Shown one piece after another: positions 15,697 to 23,228 of a stretch of DNA of 23,324 nt (its first letter is position 1; every line of letters begins with the position of its first letter). The DNA is from JAOACQ01 sp049968515 (lineage in GTDB: Bacteria > Spirochaetota > Brevinematia > Brevinematales > JAOACQ01): positions 1 through 23,324 of the forward strand of contig JBMFQR010000028.1 of the NCBI GenBank assembly GCA_049968515.1, given 5' to 3'. The notes beneath the pieces were generated by a model. That model saw nothing but the letters and a program-made list of their open reading frames with translations. It was not told the origin of the DNA and made no database searches. Position numbers and translations under genes: made by a program.

Positions 15697-16436
15697 AATC
15701 TCACCTCATCCCAAATGAAAACAGGCCCATCTTTACATACAAGTCTGTATCCATCTCTTGTATCTATCACACACCCCTTGCATGCACCAAATCCACAAGC
15801 CATTATGCTTTCTACAAGATAATAGGCTGAGATTTGATTTTCACAGCGAGAAAAGATCTTGCTTAAAGCTCTGAAAAGTGGAACTGGACCACAAACAAAG
15901 ATTGTTTTATCCTCAAAACTATGCTTGACAAGCAGGTCAACAACCGTTCCCCTTTCACCAAGACTGCCATCTTCTGTTGCAATTCTTACATCAACATTGT
16001 GTGGAATTATAGACATATCAGGCAGAAAATCTTTACTTTTTATCCCATAAAGCAAGATTACTTTTTCAAAATATCTTGCCAGAAATGGGAAAGGGGCAAT
16101 CCCAATTCCACCCGCCACAAAAAGCGGATTTTTTACATCAAGAGGAAAGGAATTACCAAGTGGCCCCAATAAGTTAAGACTTTCTTCTTCTTTTTTATCA
16201 GCCAGAATTTTTGTCCCTTTCCCTTTAATCTGGATTACCAGCTTTAACAAATCTCCATTCACATCAGATATGGAAAATGGTCTTCTCAAAAGAGGGTCGT
16301 AACAATCGATGACTCTTATATTTACAAACTGACCGGGCTTTGAATTTTTTGCTATGTTTTCGGTCTTTAGCGTAAGATATAAAAATTCACCATTGAGCCT
16401 TTTGCTAATGATTTTACAATTCTCCTGAAACTTCAA
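15693..16436 (-). CDS. pyrK: Dihydroorotate dehydrogenase B, electron transfer subunit
   Basis: Cytoplasmic iron-sulfur flavoprotein of 247 residues that passes electrons from dihydroorotate via PyrD to NAD in pyrimidine synthesis. Seen: FAD-binding RRPFSIS (51-57), NAD-binding GGIGIAP (109-115), CGPVPLFRAL (182-191), and the [2Fe-2S] ligands C214, C219, C222 and C234 in CGFGACKGC and VCKDGPVF, spacing typical of PyrK. Start is TTG, with GGAGG five bases upstream; the ATG four bases before it opens a frame that stops after 8 codons. Its usual partner pyrD is not adjacent: a cellulase gene lies upstream and a membrane-protein gene is coupled downstream. A PyrK-like role with another oxidoreductase cannot be excluded. 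Confidence 0.92.
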   Translation of the reverse strand: MKFQENCKIISKRLNGEFLYLTLKTENIAKNSKPGQFVNIRVIDCYDPLLRRPFSISDVNGDLLKLVIQIKGKGTKILADKKEEESLNLLGPLGNSFPLDVKNPLFVAGGIGIAPFPFLARYFEKVILLYGIKSKDFLPDMSIIPHNVDVRIATEDGSLGERGTVVDLLVKHSFEDKTIFVCGPVPLFRALSKIFSRCENQISAYYLVESIMACGFGACKGCVIDTRDGYRLVCKDGPVFIWDEVRL

Positions 16437-16463
16437 TCATTCCTCCAGATAAGCCATATATAG

Positions 16464-16492
16464 ATTATAAATGAAATTAAGATTAAACTCAA
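16464..16492 (-). promoter_or_regulatory. Promoter of pyrK and the membrane-protein gene
   Basis: Minus-strand -35 TTGAGT (16492-16487) and perfect -10 TATAAT (16469-16464) with a 17-base spacer. Transcription would start about 20 bases before the TTG start codon, leaving just room for GGAGG. Confidence 0.65.
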
Positions 16493-16606
16493 AAAATACT
16501 GCTGTCTCTTAATTCATTTTTTCCTGAACAGAACAATCTAAAAGTAACGCCATCCTCAAGTTAAGTAAAATCTCGCATTTATAAAGTTCTTTGAAAACTA
16601 CATTAA

Positions 16607-17674
16607 TTAGGGAACCCCATTTAAAATAATATTCGATTTCACAAACTTTCCCGATGTGGTTAATTGACTATCAGGCCATGGTCCTGTTGTGCTTGCACCA
16701 GAAACAAGAGCAGATGCAGTTTCTACCTTGTCATTTAGTGACCAGTTACACCATGAAAGCTTATACTGGTTCATAAAGTTTATCCAAGTCTGGGATTCAT
16801 TAAGATCAAGCCCCCCATTACCACTCGCATCACATGTACCCCATTCCGTCACAAACAATGCAAGACCTTTATTCATAGCTGTTAAAGCTTTGTCCCTTAG
16901 ATATTGCTTGTGGGTTCCAGCATAGAAGTGAAGAGTATAAGCTATATTCTGATAACCGGTGATGGGATCATTTGCCGCCACATCAACATCCTGTGACCAT
17001 GTTGGTGTCCCTACAACAATTATCTGGTCTGCACCAGCATTTCTTATAGCCTGTATCACCTGAAGTGCATACTGCTTAACCTGTGACCAGCTTTCATTAT
17101 CCGGCTCATTATATATTTCAAAAATCAGATTATCGTTTGTTTTATAAAGTCCGGCTATCTCAGAAAAAAATGCAACAGCTTCATTTGAGTGAATATTATG
17201 ATCATGCCAGTCAATTATTACATATATTCCATTTGAAATAGCCGCATCAACAACTGTCTTAACAAGGTTTTTATTATAATTTGGGTTTTGAAAATAACCC
17301 CCATTGTTTTCTATCCCCATAGCAGCTCTAATAATATTAGCATTCCATGTGGTTACAAGATTACTAACAACGGAAGGATTATAAAACTTATCCCCACCCC
17401 AGCCATAATTACTCCAGAAAAGGCTCATACCACGAAGCTGAATTGGATTGCCATTCTTGTCAACTATTTTGTTACCACTTACTCTCAATCTTCCATACTT
17501 CTCCACCCATGAACCTGTTAAAGTATTCGTTTGCTGGTTAGTTATCAGACCACCTGTTCCACCTCCACCAGCATTTTCTTCTAATGAAGAAGATGGATTA
17601 CTTCCACTACATCCAGCAATGATGTTAAAAAGGATAGCTAAACAGAATAGATACTGCAAAAATAACTTTCTCAT
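16607..17674 (-). CDS. GH5 family endoglucanase-like lipoprotein
   Basis: Exported glycoside hydrolase of 355 residues. A lipoprotein signal (hydrophobic 4-20, lipobox IIAGC with C22) is followed by a Ser/Gly-rich linker (about 23-50) and a GH5 catalytic barrel (about 57-350). Seen: the N-terminal LRVSGNKIVDKNGNPIQLRG (63-82), FWSNYGWG, RAAMG (116-120), IDWHDHN (154-160), acid/base E190 in IYNEPD, HFYAGTH (249-255) and nucleophile E277 in VTEWGT, as in subfamily 2 bacterial cellulases. It probably cuts beta-1,4-glucans at the cell surface; exact polysaccharide unknown. The ATG has AAAGG just upstream. Alone in its transcript, with an operator-like palindrome over its predicted transcription start, so expression is probably repressible. 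Base composition looks somewhat less AT-rich than its neighbours, which may point to acquisition. Confidence 0.92.
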   Translation of the reverse strand: MRKLFLQYLFCLAILFNIIAGCSGSNPSSSLEENAGGGGTGGLITNQQTNTLTGSWVEKYGRLRVSGNKIVDKNGNPIQLRGMSLFWSNYGWGGDKFYNPSVVSNLVTTWNANIIRAAMGIENNGGYFQNPNYNKNLVKTVVDAAISNGIYVIIDWHDHNIHSNEAVAFFSEIAGLYKTNDNLIFEIYNEPDNESWSQVKQYALQVIQAIRNAGADQIIVVGTPTWSQDVDVAANDPITGYQNIAYTLHFYAGTHKQYLRDKALTAMNKGLALFVTEWGTCDASGNGGLDLNESQTWINFMNQYKLSWCNWSLNDKVETASALVSGASTTGPWPDSQLTTSGKFVKSNIILNGVP

Positions 17675-17721
17675 AACCTTTCCCCTCTAAAAAACTCTTT
17701 TCACATACCAGAAATCCACAA

Positions 17722-17735
17722 TGCACTGCAGTGCA
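17722..17735. promoter_or_regulatory. 14-base perfect palindrome, likely operator of the GH5 gene
   Basis: TGCACTGCAGTGCA is perfectly self-complementary. It lies 5 bases downstream of the GH5 -10 box and straddles the predicted transcription start (near 17734), where a bound repressor would block initiation. The regulator is not in the window. Confidence 0.55.
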
Positions 17736-17740
17736 CAAAT

Positions 17741-17769
17741 ATTTTACCTCTTTACAAAAAATAAGTCAA
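17741..17769 (-). promoter_or_regulatory. Promoter of the GH5 cellulase gene
   Basis: Minus-strand -35 TTGACT (17769-17764) and -10 TAAAAT (17746-17741) with a 17-base spacer, giving a leader of about 60 bases. Confidence 0.65.
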
Positions 17770-17785
17770 AAATTCCGATTGTTTC

Positions 17786-17814
17786 TTGTGTATATTTAAA
17801 ATTTCTAATATAAT
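17786..17814 (+). promoter_or_regulatory. Promoter of the ctpA-accD-lptB operon
   Basis: -35 TTGTGT (17786-17791) and perfect -10 TATAAT (17809-17814) with a 17-base spacer. Predicted start near 17821, about 20 bases before the ATG at 17843. Confidence 0.65.
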
Positions 17815-17842
17815 ATTTCTATAAACAAAATTGGGGAAAGTA

Positions 17843-19327
17843 ATGAACTTCTTTAAAAGACATTCTCTCTTAATTACTTTTTTTGCAGGCATCCTTATAG
17901 GGATTGCACTGATTGAGGCAAATAAGACATTCCTTGCAAAAAATTTTCTCTACTCACAAACCGCTGAAAGCAGTGAAACATTAACAAATCTAACTGATGA
18001 CAATTATTATAAGTATTATCCAGTATTCAGTGAGGCATACAAGATAATTAAAAGAGAATTTATTGATGGTACAAAAACCACTGCAAAAAGGCTTTTCTAT
18101 GGTGCAGTAAAAGGAATGCTTGAAAGTCTTGAAGATCCTTATACAACATTTATGGACCCGACTACATCAAAAGAATTTACAATGGAGATGAGTGGAAGCT
18201 TCGGTGGTCTGGGTATACAAATAGATATAAGGAATGGATGGCTTACCGTTATTTCTCCAATGGAAGACACTCCCGCCTGGAAGGCTGGAATCAAGCCGGG
18301 AGATAAAATCATAGAGATTGAAGGGGTTTCCACAAAAGGTATAACTCCAAGGGAAGCTGTAGAGAAATTGAGGGGTAAGCCGGGTACAAAAGTTACTATA
18401 ACAATTGAAAGAGAAGGAATAAGCACACCTTTCAGTGTCACAATGATAAGAGAGGAAATAAAACTTAAAACAGTTAAATCAGACTTTATAAAAACGAAAG
18501 ATAAAACCTATGGTTACGTTAAGCTACTTGAATTTACACAACCAACAGCCGAGGATTTTAAAAGCCAGTTGTCTTCTCTACTTAACAGAAAGATTGATGG
18601 ATTAATAGTTGATTTAAGAAACAATCCCGGTGGTCTTATAACAAGTGTGGCAAACATAGTTGACTACTTTCAGGATGAAGGCTTAATTGTTTACACAAAG
18701 GGGAGGACACTCGAAAACAACACAGAGTTTTATGCCTCAAAAGATACCACAATAGTCCCGATGGATTTACCGGTTGTCATTCTGGTTAATCAGGGAAGTG
18801 CAAGTGCAAGCGAGATATTTACCGGTGCACTAAAGGATACAGGAAGAGCTGTTGTAGTGGGGAAGACAACCTTTGGAAAGGGTTCTGTACAGAAAACCTA
18901 TGTTTTTCCAACAGATGGTTCTCTGATAAAATATACAGTAGCAAAATATTATACCCCGTCAGGAAAGTGCATAGACAAAGAAGGAATAAAACCTGATATT
19001 GAGGAAGAAATGTGGTATGATCAGCTTAAAGATGAGGAAAAAAAGGAAATGATTTCCCTTCAAAATACCAACATTATAAGTGAGTTTTTGAAAAAAAATA
19101 AAGAAATAAATGAAGAAAAGATTAGAGAATTGCAGTCTTATCTTGAACAGAACGGCTATAAACTCAACAAAAAATCCGTACAGTACCTTGTATGGATGAA
19201 AAAAATTGAAAATATTTTGCCTCCAGTTTATAATTTAGAGTTTGACAATCAACTTGAAAAGAGCATCGAGGTATTGGAAAACTACAAAAAGTATAAGAAA
19301 AACTACAAAGTATATAAAAATCCATAA
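17843..19327 (+). CDS. ctpA: S41-family C-terminal processing peptidase
   Basis: Membrane-anchored periplasmic serine protease of 494 residues. Order: N-terminal signal anchor (about 7-25), helical region with LYGAVKGMLESLEDPYT-like CTP motif (86-102), PDZ domain (about 116-205, with GSFGGLGIQI and AGIKPGDKI), and the S41 catalytic core with DLRNNPGGL (257-265), catalytic S321 in GSASASEIF and general base K346 in FGKGSVQ, spaced 25 residues as in E. coli Tsp. The tail (about 395-494) is charged and Lys-rich. Family members trim C-terminal tails of envelope proteins or activate cell-wall enzymes. The ATG at 17843 follows GGGGAAAG; an in-frame TTG at 17831 lacks a ribosome site. First gene of an operon with accD and lptB. 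Confidence 0.95.
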   Translation: MNFFKRHSLLITFFAGILIGIALIEANKTFLAKNFLYSQTAESSETLTNLTDDNYYKYYPVFSEAYKIIKREFIDGTKTTAKRLFYGAVKGMLESLEDPYTTFMDPTTSKEFTMEMSGSFGGLGIQIDIRNGWLTVISPMEDTPAWKAGIKPGDKIIEIEGVSTKGITPREAVEKLRGKPGTKVTITIEREGISTPFSVTMIREEIKLKTVKSDFIKTKDKTYGYVKLLEFTQPTAEDFKSQLSSLLNRKIDGLIVDLRNNPGGLITSVANIVDYFQDEGLIVYTKGRTLENNTEFYASKDTTIVPMDLPVVILVNQGSASASEIFTGALKDTGRAVVVGKTTFGKGSVQKTYVFPTDGSLIKYTVAKYYTPSGKCIDKEGIKPDIEEEMWYDQLKDEEKKEMISLQNTNIISEFLKKNKEINEEKIRELQSYLEQNGYKLNKKSVQYLVWMKKIENILPPVYNLEFDNQLEKSIEVLENYKKYKKNYKVYKNP

Positions 19328-19340
19328 TAAAGGATGGTAT

Positions 19341-20189
19341 ATGGCCTGGTTTGAAAAACCAAAATACAACATCAAAAAAGTGAAAAAGAATGCAGGTGAA
19401 AGAGCAGAAGGGCTTTGGCTGAAATGTCCGAGATGTAACAGTATAATATACAATAAGGAATGGGAAGAGAATCTTCATGTATGTCCCTATTGCAATTATC
19501 ATGAAAGACTCACTTGCTATGAGAGAATACAGATTCTCATTGATCCGAATACCTTTGTTGAAACACACTCAAATATTGTAAGCATAGATCCCTTAAACTT
19601 CTTCGACGGAGAATCATATTACATCGATAAGATAAAATCAGCAATGCATAAAACTAATTTAAATGAAGCTGTAATAACAGGATATGGAATGATAAATGGA
19701 TTGCCGGTTAATATTGGAGTGATGGACTTCAGATTTATTGGTGGAAGCATGGGATCTGTAGTAGGAGAAAAAATTACCCTTCTAATTGAAGATGCCATAA
19801 AAAACAAAAATCCTCTTATAATTGTATCAGCCTCTGGAGGAGCAAGAATGCAGGAGGGTGTGCTATCATTAATGCAAATGGCAAAAACCTCGGCTGCACT
19901 TAAAAGATTCAGTGATGCTGGAGGGCTTTATATTTCTATTCTTACAAATCCAACAACCGGAGGAGTAACAGCTTCCTACGCAATGCTTGGTGATATAATC
20001 ATCGCAGAACAGGAGGCTTTAATTGGCTTTGCAGGACCAAGGGTTATAGAGCAGACAATAAAGCAAAAACTTCCCCCAAACTTTCAGAAAGCCGAATTTT
20101 TGCTTGAGCATGGTTTTACAGATATAGTTATTAACCGAAGGGATCTAAAAAAAACAGTATACGATTTAATATCATATCTTAACAATTAG
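19341..20189 (+). CDS. accD: Acetyl-CoA carboxylase carboxyltransferase subunit beta
   Basis: Beta subunit of the carboxyltransferase that moves carboxyl from carboxybiotin to acetyl-CoA to make malonyl-CoA, the first step of fatty acid synthesis. 282 residues, slightly shorter than E. coli AccD (304). Seen: AccD-type zinc ribbon CPRC (29-32) and CPYC (48-51), then the crotonase-fold domain with MDFRFIGGSMGSVVGEK, SASGGARMQEG, LTNPTTGGVTASYAMLGD and FAGPRVIEQT. ATG 19341 is chosen because AAAGGA lies just upstream and the zinc ribbon follows at the normal distance; the frame stays open upstream into ctpA. Starts 13 bases after ctpA. Its partner accA is not nearby. Confidence 0.96.
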   Translation: MAWFEKPKYNIKKVKKNAGERAEGLWLKCPRCNSIIYNKEWEENLHVCPYCNYHERLTCYERIQILIDPNTFVETHSNIVSIDPLNFFDGESYYIDKIKSAMHKTNLNEAVITGYGMINGLPVNIGVMDFRFIGGSMGSVVGEKITLLIEDAIKNKNPLIIVSASGGARMQEGVLSLMQMAKTSAALKRFSDAGGLYISILTNPTTGGVTASYAMLGDIIIAEQEALIGFAGPRVIEQTIKQKLPPNFQKAEFLLEHGFTDIVINRRDLKKTVYDLISYLNN

Positions 20190-20204
20190 TTTCTGGAGAA
20201 GAAG

Positions 20205-20969
20205 TTGGAAATAAACAGAAGTGAAAATGTAGACCTTTATCTAAACGAAGGCATTGTTGTTAAAAACCTCGTTAAGATCTACAAACAGAGAAGGGTCGTT
20301 AATGAGGTCTCATTCCATCTCAAAAAGGGAGAAATAATAGGATTGCTTGGTCCAAATGGAGCTGGTAAAACCACAACATTCTATATGATTGTTGGACTTG
20401 TCAAACCAGATGAGGGAGAGGTCATATTGAATGGAAAGAACATAGCAAACTACCCTATGTACAAAAGAGCAAGAATGGGAATTGGCTATCTTCCGCAGGA
20501 AATGTCAATCTTTAGAAAGCTTACTGTAGAAGAAAATATAAGGGCTGTACTTGAACTACAGGGGAAAGAAAAAGAAGAAATAGAAGAGATTACAATCTCT
20601 CTTCTCAAGGAGCTCGGGCTCGAAAAGATAAAAGATCAAAAGGCTTTTACACTTTCGGGAGGAGAAAAAAGAAGGGTTGAAGTCGCAAGAATACTGGCAA
20701 TACAGCCTGATTTTCTTTTGCTTGACGAACCATTTACCGGAATCGATCCAATAGCAATTGCAGATATACAGAAGATCATCACCTATCTCAGAAAAGCAAG
20801 AGGGCTCGGTATTCTTATTACCGACCATAATGTAAGAGAGACATTAAAAATTACCGACAGGTCTTATATAATACACGAAGGAAAAATACTCATAAGCGGC
20901 ACAGCAGAAGAGCTCATAAACAATGAAGATGCAAGAAGAATCTATCTTGGACTTGATTTCACAATGTAA
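20205..20969 (+). CDS. lptB: LPS export ABC transporter ATPase
   Basis: Cytoplasmic ATPase of the LptB2FG complex that drives lipopolysaccharide from the inner membrane across the periplasm. 254 residues. Seen: Walker A GPNGAGKTT (49-57), Q-loop Q98 within GYLPQEMSIFRKLTV (a pattern diagnostic for LptB), signature LSGGE (150-154), Walker B LLLDEP (171-176), H-loop H208 in TDHNVRETL, and the LptB-like tail ARRIYLG. The start is TTG with GGAG six bases upstream, which gives about 15 extra residues relative to typical LptB. Third gene after ctpA and accD. The usual lptA/lptC or rpoN neighbours are absent. It converges on xerD with a 2-base gap. Confidence 0.95.
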   Translation: MEINRSENVDLYLNEGIVVKNLVKIYKQRRVVNEVSFHLKKGEIIGLLGPNGAGKTTTFYMIVGLVKPDEGEVILNGKNIANYPMYKRARMGIGYLPQEMSIFRKLTVEENIRAVLELQGKEKEEIEEITISLLKELGLEKIKDQKAFTLSGGEKRRVEVARILAIQPDFLLLDEPFTGIDPIAIADIQKIITYLRKARGLGILITDHNVRETLKITDRSYIIHEGKILISGTAEELINNEDARRIYLGLDFTM

Positions 20970-20971
20970 AA

Positions 20972-21880
20972 CTACTTCTCAAACTCTGTTTCAATTGGAT
21001 GATATCTTCCATGTTCTTTCTTTAACAGGTCAGATGTAACATGCGTATAAATCTCAGTTGTAGAAATATCCGAGTGACCCAATAACTCCTGTACAACTCT
21101 GAGATCAGCACCATTTGCAATCAAGTGCGTGGCAAAACTATGTCTCAATGTATGAGGATATATATTCTTTTTTATCCCCTTTTTAAGTGCCTTTTTTTTC
21201 ACAATCTCCCAGATTGAAACTCTCGAAAGCTTTTTTCCCAATTTTGAAATAAATAGATGATTTGTAGAAAAACGTCTTTTAGAGATCTTAGACCTTGAAT
21301 TATCAAGGTAGTATCTAAGCAGATTGAATGCCACTTTGCCAACCGGTACAAGCCTTTGTTTGCCACCCTTACCATACACCCTGATTATTTTGTTTTCAAA
21401 AGAAATATCCGTAAGCTTTAGCTCTGCAAGTTCGGATGCACGAAGACCACATGAGTAAAGAAATTCAATAATGCAGGAATCCCTTACTTCCTGAGGATCA
21501 GTAGCATCGTCAACCCTGACAATAAGCTCTATCTCCTCTAATGACAGGAAATCCGGAAGTTTCTTTTCATAATTTGGCCTTTCAAAATCTGAAAGTGGAT
21601 TAACTTCAATCTTTCCAAGTTTCAGAAGGAAGATAAAATAATTTTTTAACCCTGATATTTTCCTCGATATACTTCTGTTGTTATTAAAATTTTCGCTCAG
21701 ATGTACAACAAAGTCAAGAATTTTATTATGATCTATCCTGCTTAATACTTTTTCTTCATTACAATCAAGAAATAAGAAAAACTCCTTCACGTCATTATAA
21801 TAAGAATAGATACTATTATTTGCTAACTTTTTCTCATATTTCAGGTAGTTGTAAAATTCTTCACAAAAGGGAAAATCCAT
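20972..21880 (-). CDS. xerD: XerC/XerD-family tyrosine recombinase
   Basis: Site-specific recombinase of 302 residues, the usual size for chromosomal XerC/XerD, which resolve chromosome dimers at dif. An N-terminal SAM-like core-binding domain (about 5-90) precedes the catalytic domain with the full set R147 (GLRASEL), K171 (YGKGGKQR), H243 and R246 (HTLRHSFA), H269 (LGHSDIST) and nucleophile Y278 (EIYTHV). HSFATHLIANGADLR-type sequence favours XerD, but the paralogue is not here for comparison. An in-frame TTG at 21895 overlaps the upstream gene and would add 5 residues; ATG 21880, preceded by a weak GGA, is preferred. It follows the CsgG-barrel gene directly, so it is probably in the same transcript. 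Confidence 0.92.
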   Translation of the reverse strand: MDFPFCEEFYNYLKYEKKLANNSIYSYYNDVKEFFLFLDCNEEKVLSRIDHNKILDFVVHLSENFNNNRSISRKISGLKNYFIFLLKLGKIEVNPLSDFERPNYEKKLPDFLSLEEIELIVRVDDATDPQEVRDSCIIEFLYSCGLRASELAELKLTDISFENKIIRVYGKGGKQRLVPVGKVAFNLLRYYLDNSRSKISKRRFSTNHLFISKLGKKLSRVSIWEIVKKKALKKGIKKNIYPHTLRHSFATHLIANGADLRVVQELLGHSDISTTEIYTHVTSDLLKKEHGRYHPIETEFEK

Positions 21881-21884
21881 AACA

Positions 21885-23096
21885 TTACAATCCAAATATT
21901 AAAAAAGCCCCTATATTATATTTATCAATCTTTAAAAAATCTTCCTGATCACTTGTATATAAATAACTTCCTTTTACACCTATCTCAAATGTGTTAAAAA
22001 ATTTTATTCCCAGCATTATCGCCGGTTCACAAACAAAAAAATCCTTTCTTCTTTCATAAATTGGTTTTTCATAATTATCTGAGTAGAATACATAAAAGTT
22101 TGCTCCACTCCAGCCAAAAAGAACATCCACACCCAATCTCAAGAATTTCCAAAATCTGTAGTAAAGCTCAAGTGTAATTCCACCATAACCAAATCCGAAA
22201 ACATAATTCTTATCTCCTATTTCCTCAAGAGAACCATTTATGGTTCCTTCAAGCCCAATGCCAAAAACATCTCCAAAACCCAGTATCCCTTTTAAACCAT
22301 ACGAAAAGGGTAAATAAAGAGACGACCATTCTTCACCTGTAGATTTAAAACTTACATTGTTGTGGTACTTTACCAAAAGCCCTCCACCAAACTTCACAAA
22401 ACTTTCTCTCTCTTCCTGCTTTTTCTCCTTTATTTCTGTCTTTTCAGGTTCAATCTTTTCAGACTCATTTTCAATAATTTTTTCTTCTCTTTCACTTTTT
22501 CTTATATCCTCGATTCTTCTGATAGTATACTCAACAACCGATTTTACCATTCTCCCTATTTCTTTTATTCTTGACTCTTCACTCCCGGAATCTAAAGAGT
22601 CAGAATCCAGAGGTTGAAAATCAACCTTTTTATTTCCACCTGAAATTTTTGAAGCAACCCTTTCTGCAATTGAAGATAAATCAGATATAGAAGATGCCTT
22701 TTCGGTGTCTCCGAAAACCATTTCTCCGGATTTTACTTCTATTATTCTCACATTCAAGTAATAAGTGCTCCCTAAATAACTCAATGAACCAACAAGAATC
22801 TGATCTGCAGACAATAGATTACCAATCTTTTTAATATAATCATCATCACTGGAAGAAATCAGGGTAAGCTTTTGTTCCTCTAGTACTTTATTCATTTTCT
22901 GTCGCTCAACAATCTTATGACTGCCAGTCTTAAACATTTCCACTCTTATTCTTTCAGAAACAAACTCTGCAATCTCTTCTTTCACATTACTTTTTGCTTC
23001 AATATCAAGGATTGCAAGAACTTTTCTGTTATCCTCTGCATAAAGCAGAAAAAAACTAAAAAAAATAGAGAAGATTAAAAAATACAGAAACTTCAT
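21885..23096 (-). CDS. Exported CsgG-like protein with a C-terminal outer-membrane barrel-like domain
   Basis: Envelope protein of 403 residues. A signal peptide (1-20, cleavage likely after LLYA) without a lipobox Cys is followed by a CsgG/LpoB-like domain (about 24-150: VLAILDIEAK, VSERIRVEMFKTG, KIVERQKMNKVLEEQ, LLSADQILVGSLSYLGSTY, VRIIEVKSGEMVF). A charged, coiled-coil-prone linker (about 160-232) and a region of alternating, aromatic- and Gly-rich strands (about 233-403) resembling an outer-membrane beta-barrel follow. CsgG forms the curli secretion pore in other bacteria, but proteins of this type in spirochaetes and relatives have no known role. GGAG precedes the ATG. The leader contains a long inverted repeat. 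Confidence 0.8.
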   Translation of the reverse strand: MKFLYFLIFSIFFSFFLLYAEDNRKVLAILDIEAKSNVKEEIAEFVSERIRVEMFKTGSHKIVERQKMNKVLEEQKLTLISSSDDDYIKKIGNLLSADQILVGSLSYLGSTYYLNVRIIEVKSGEMVFGDTEKASSISDLSSIAERVASKISGGNKKVDFQPLDSDSLDSGSEESRIKEIGRMVKSVVEYTIRRIEDIRKSEREEKIIENESEKIEPEKTEIKEKKQEERESFVKFGGGLLVKYHNNVSFKSTGEEWSSLYLPFSYGLKGILGFGDVFGIGLEGTINGSLEEIGDKNYVFGFGYGGITLELYYRFWKFLRLGVDVLFGWSGANFYVFYSDNYEKPIYERRKDFFVCEPAIMLGIKFFNTFEIGVKGSYLYTSDQEDFLKIDKYNIGAFLIFGL

Positions 23097-23133
23097 AACT
23101 CACTCTCCAGAAAAATTTACGTATTGTCAAAAG

Positions 23134-23197
23134 TTTTAGAGGATAGATTTTCACGTAGGACGTTACATACAACGTCTCCAAGTGAAAAACTCTAAAA
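23134..23197. repeat. Three-tier inverted repeat (about 64 bases) in the leader of the CsgG-barrel gene
   Basis: Three nested complementary arms: TTTTAGAG (23134-23141) with CTCTAAAA (23190-23197), TTTTCAC (23148-23154) with GTGAAAA (23182-23188), and GACGTT (23159-23164) with AACGTC (23171-23176), closing a 6-base loop. The 21 complementary pairs could fold as RNA on either strand. It lies about 40 bases upstream of the start codon. Confidence 0.6.
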
Positions 23198-23199
23198 AT

Positions 23200-23228
23200 A
23201 AGTTAACATAATTGTTTTAATAATTCAA
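23200..23228 (-). promoter_or_regulatory. Possible promoter of the CsgG-barrel/xerD unit
   Basis: Minus-strand -35 TTGAAT (23228-23223) and a weak -10 TAACTT (23205-23200), spacer 17, with TG one base before the -10 (extended -10). The predicted start falls inside the first arm of the inverted repeat. Confidence 0.4.

Noticed and set aside
16414..16440. Eight-codon frame from ATG 16440 overlapping the pyrK start as a leader peptide
   Set aside because: GGAGG is only one base from this ATG, too close to use, while it is well placed for the TTG start of pyrK.
20972..21880. Tyrosine recombinase as the integrase of a mobile element
   Set aside because: Its size and motifs match chromosomal XerC/XerD, it sits in housekeeping context, and no att repeats or cargo are visible.
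23133..23141. GTTTTAGAG resembles the start of a type II CRISPR repeat
   Set aside because: There is no repeated unit, spacer series or cas gene; the bases are explained as one arm of the inverted repeat.
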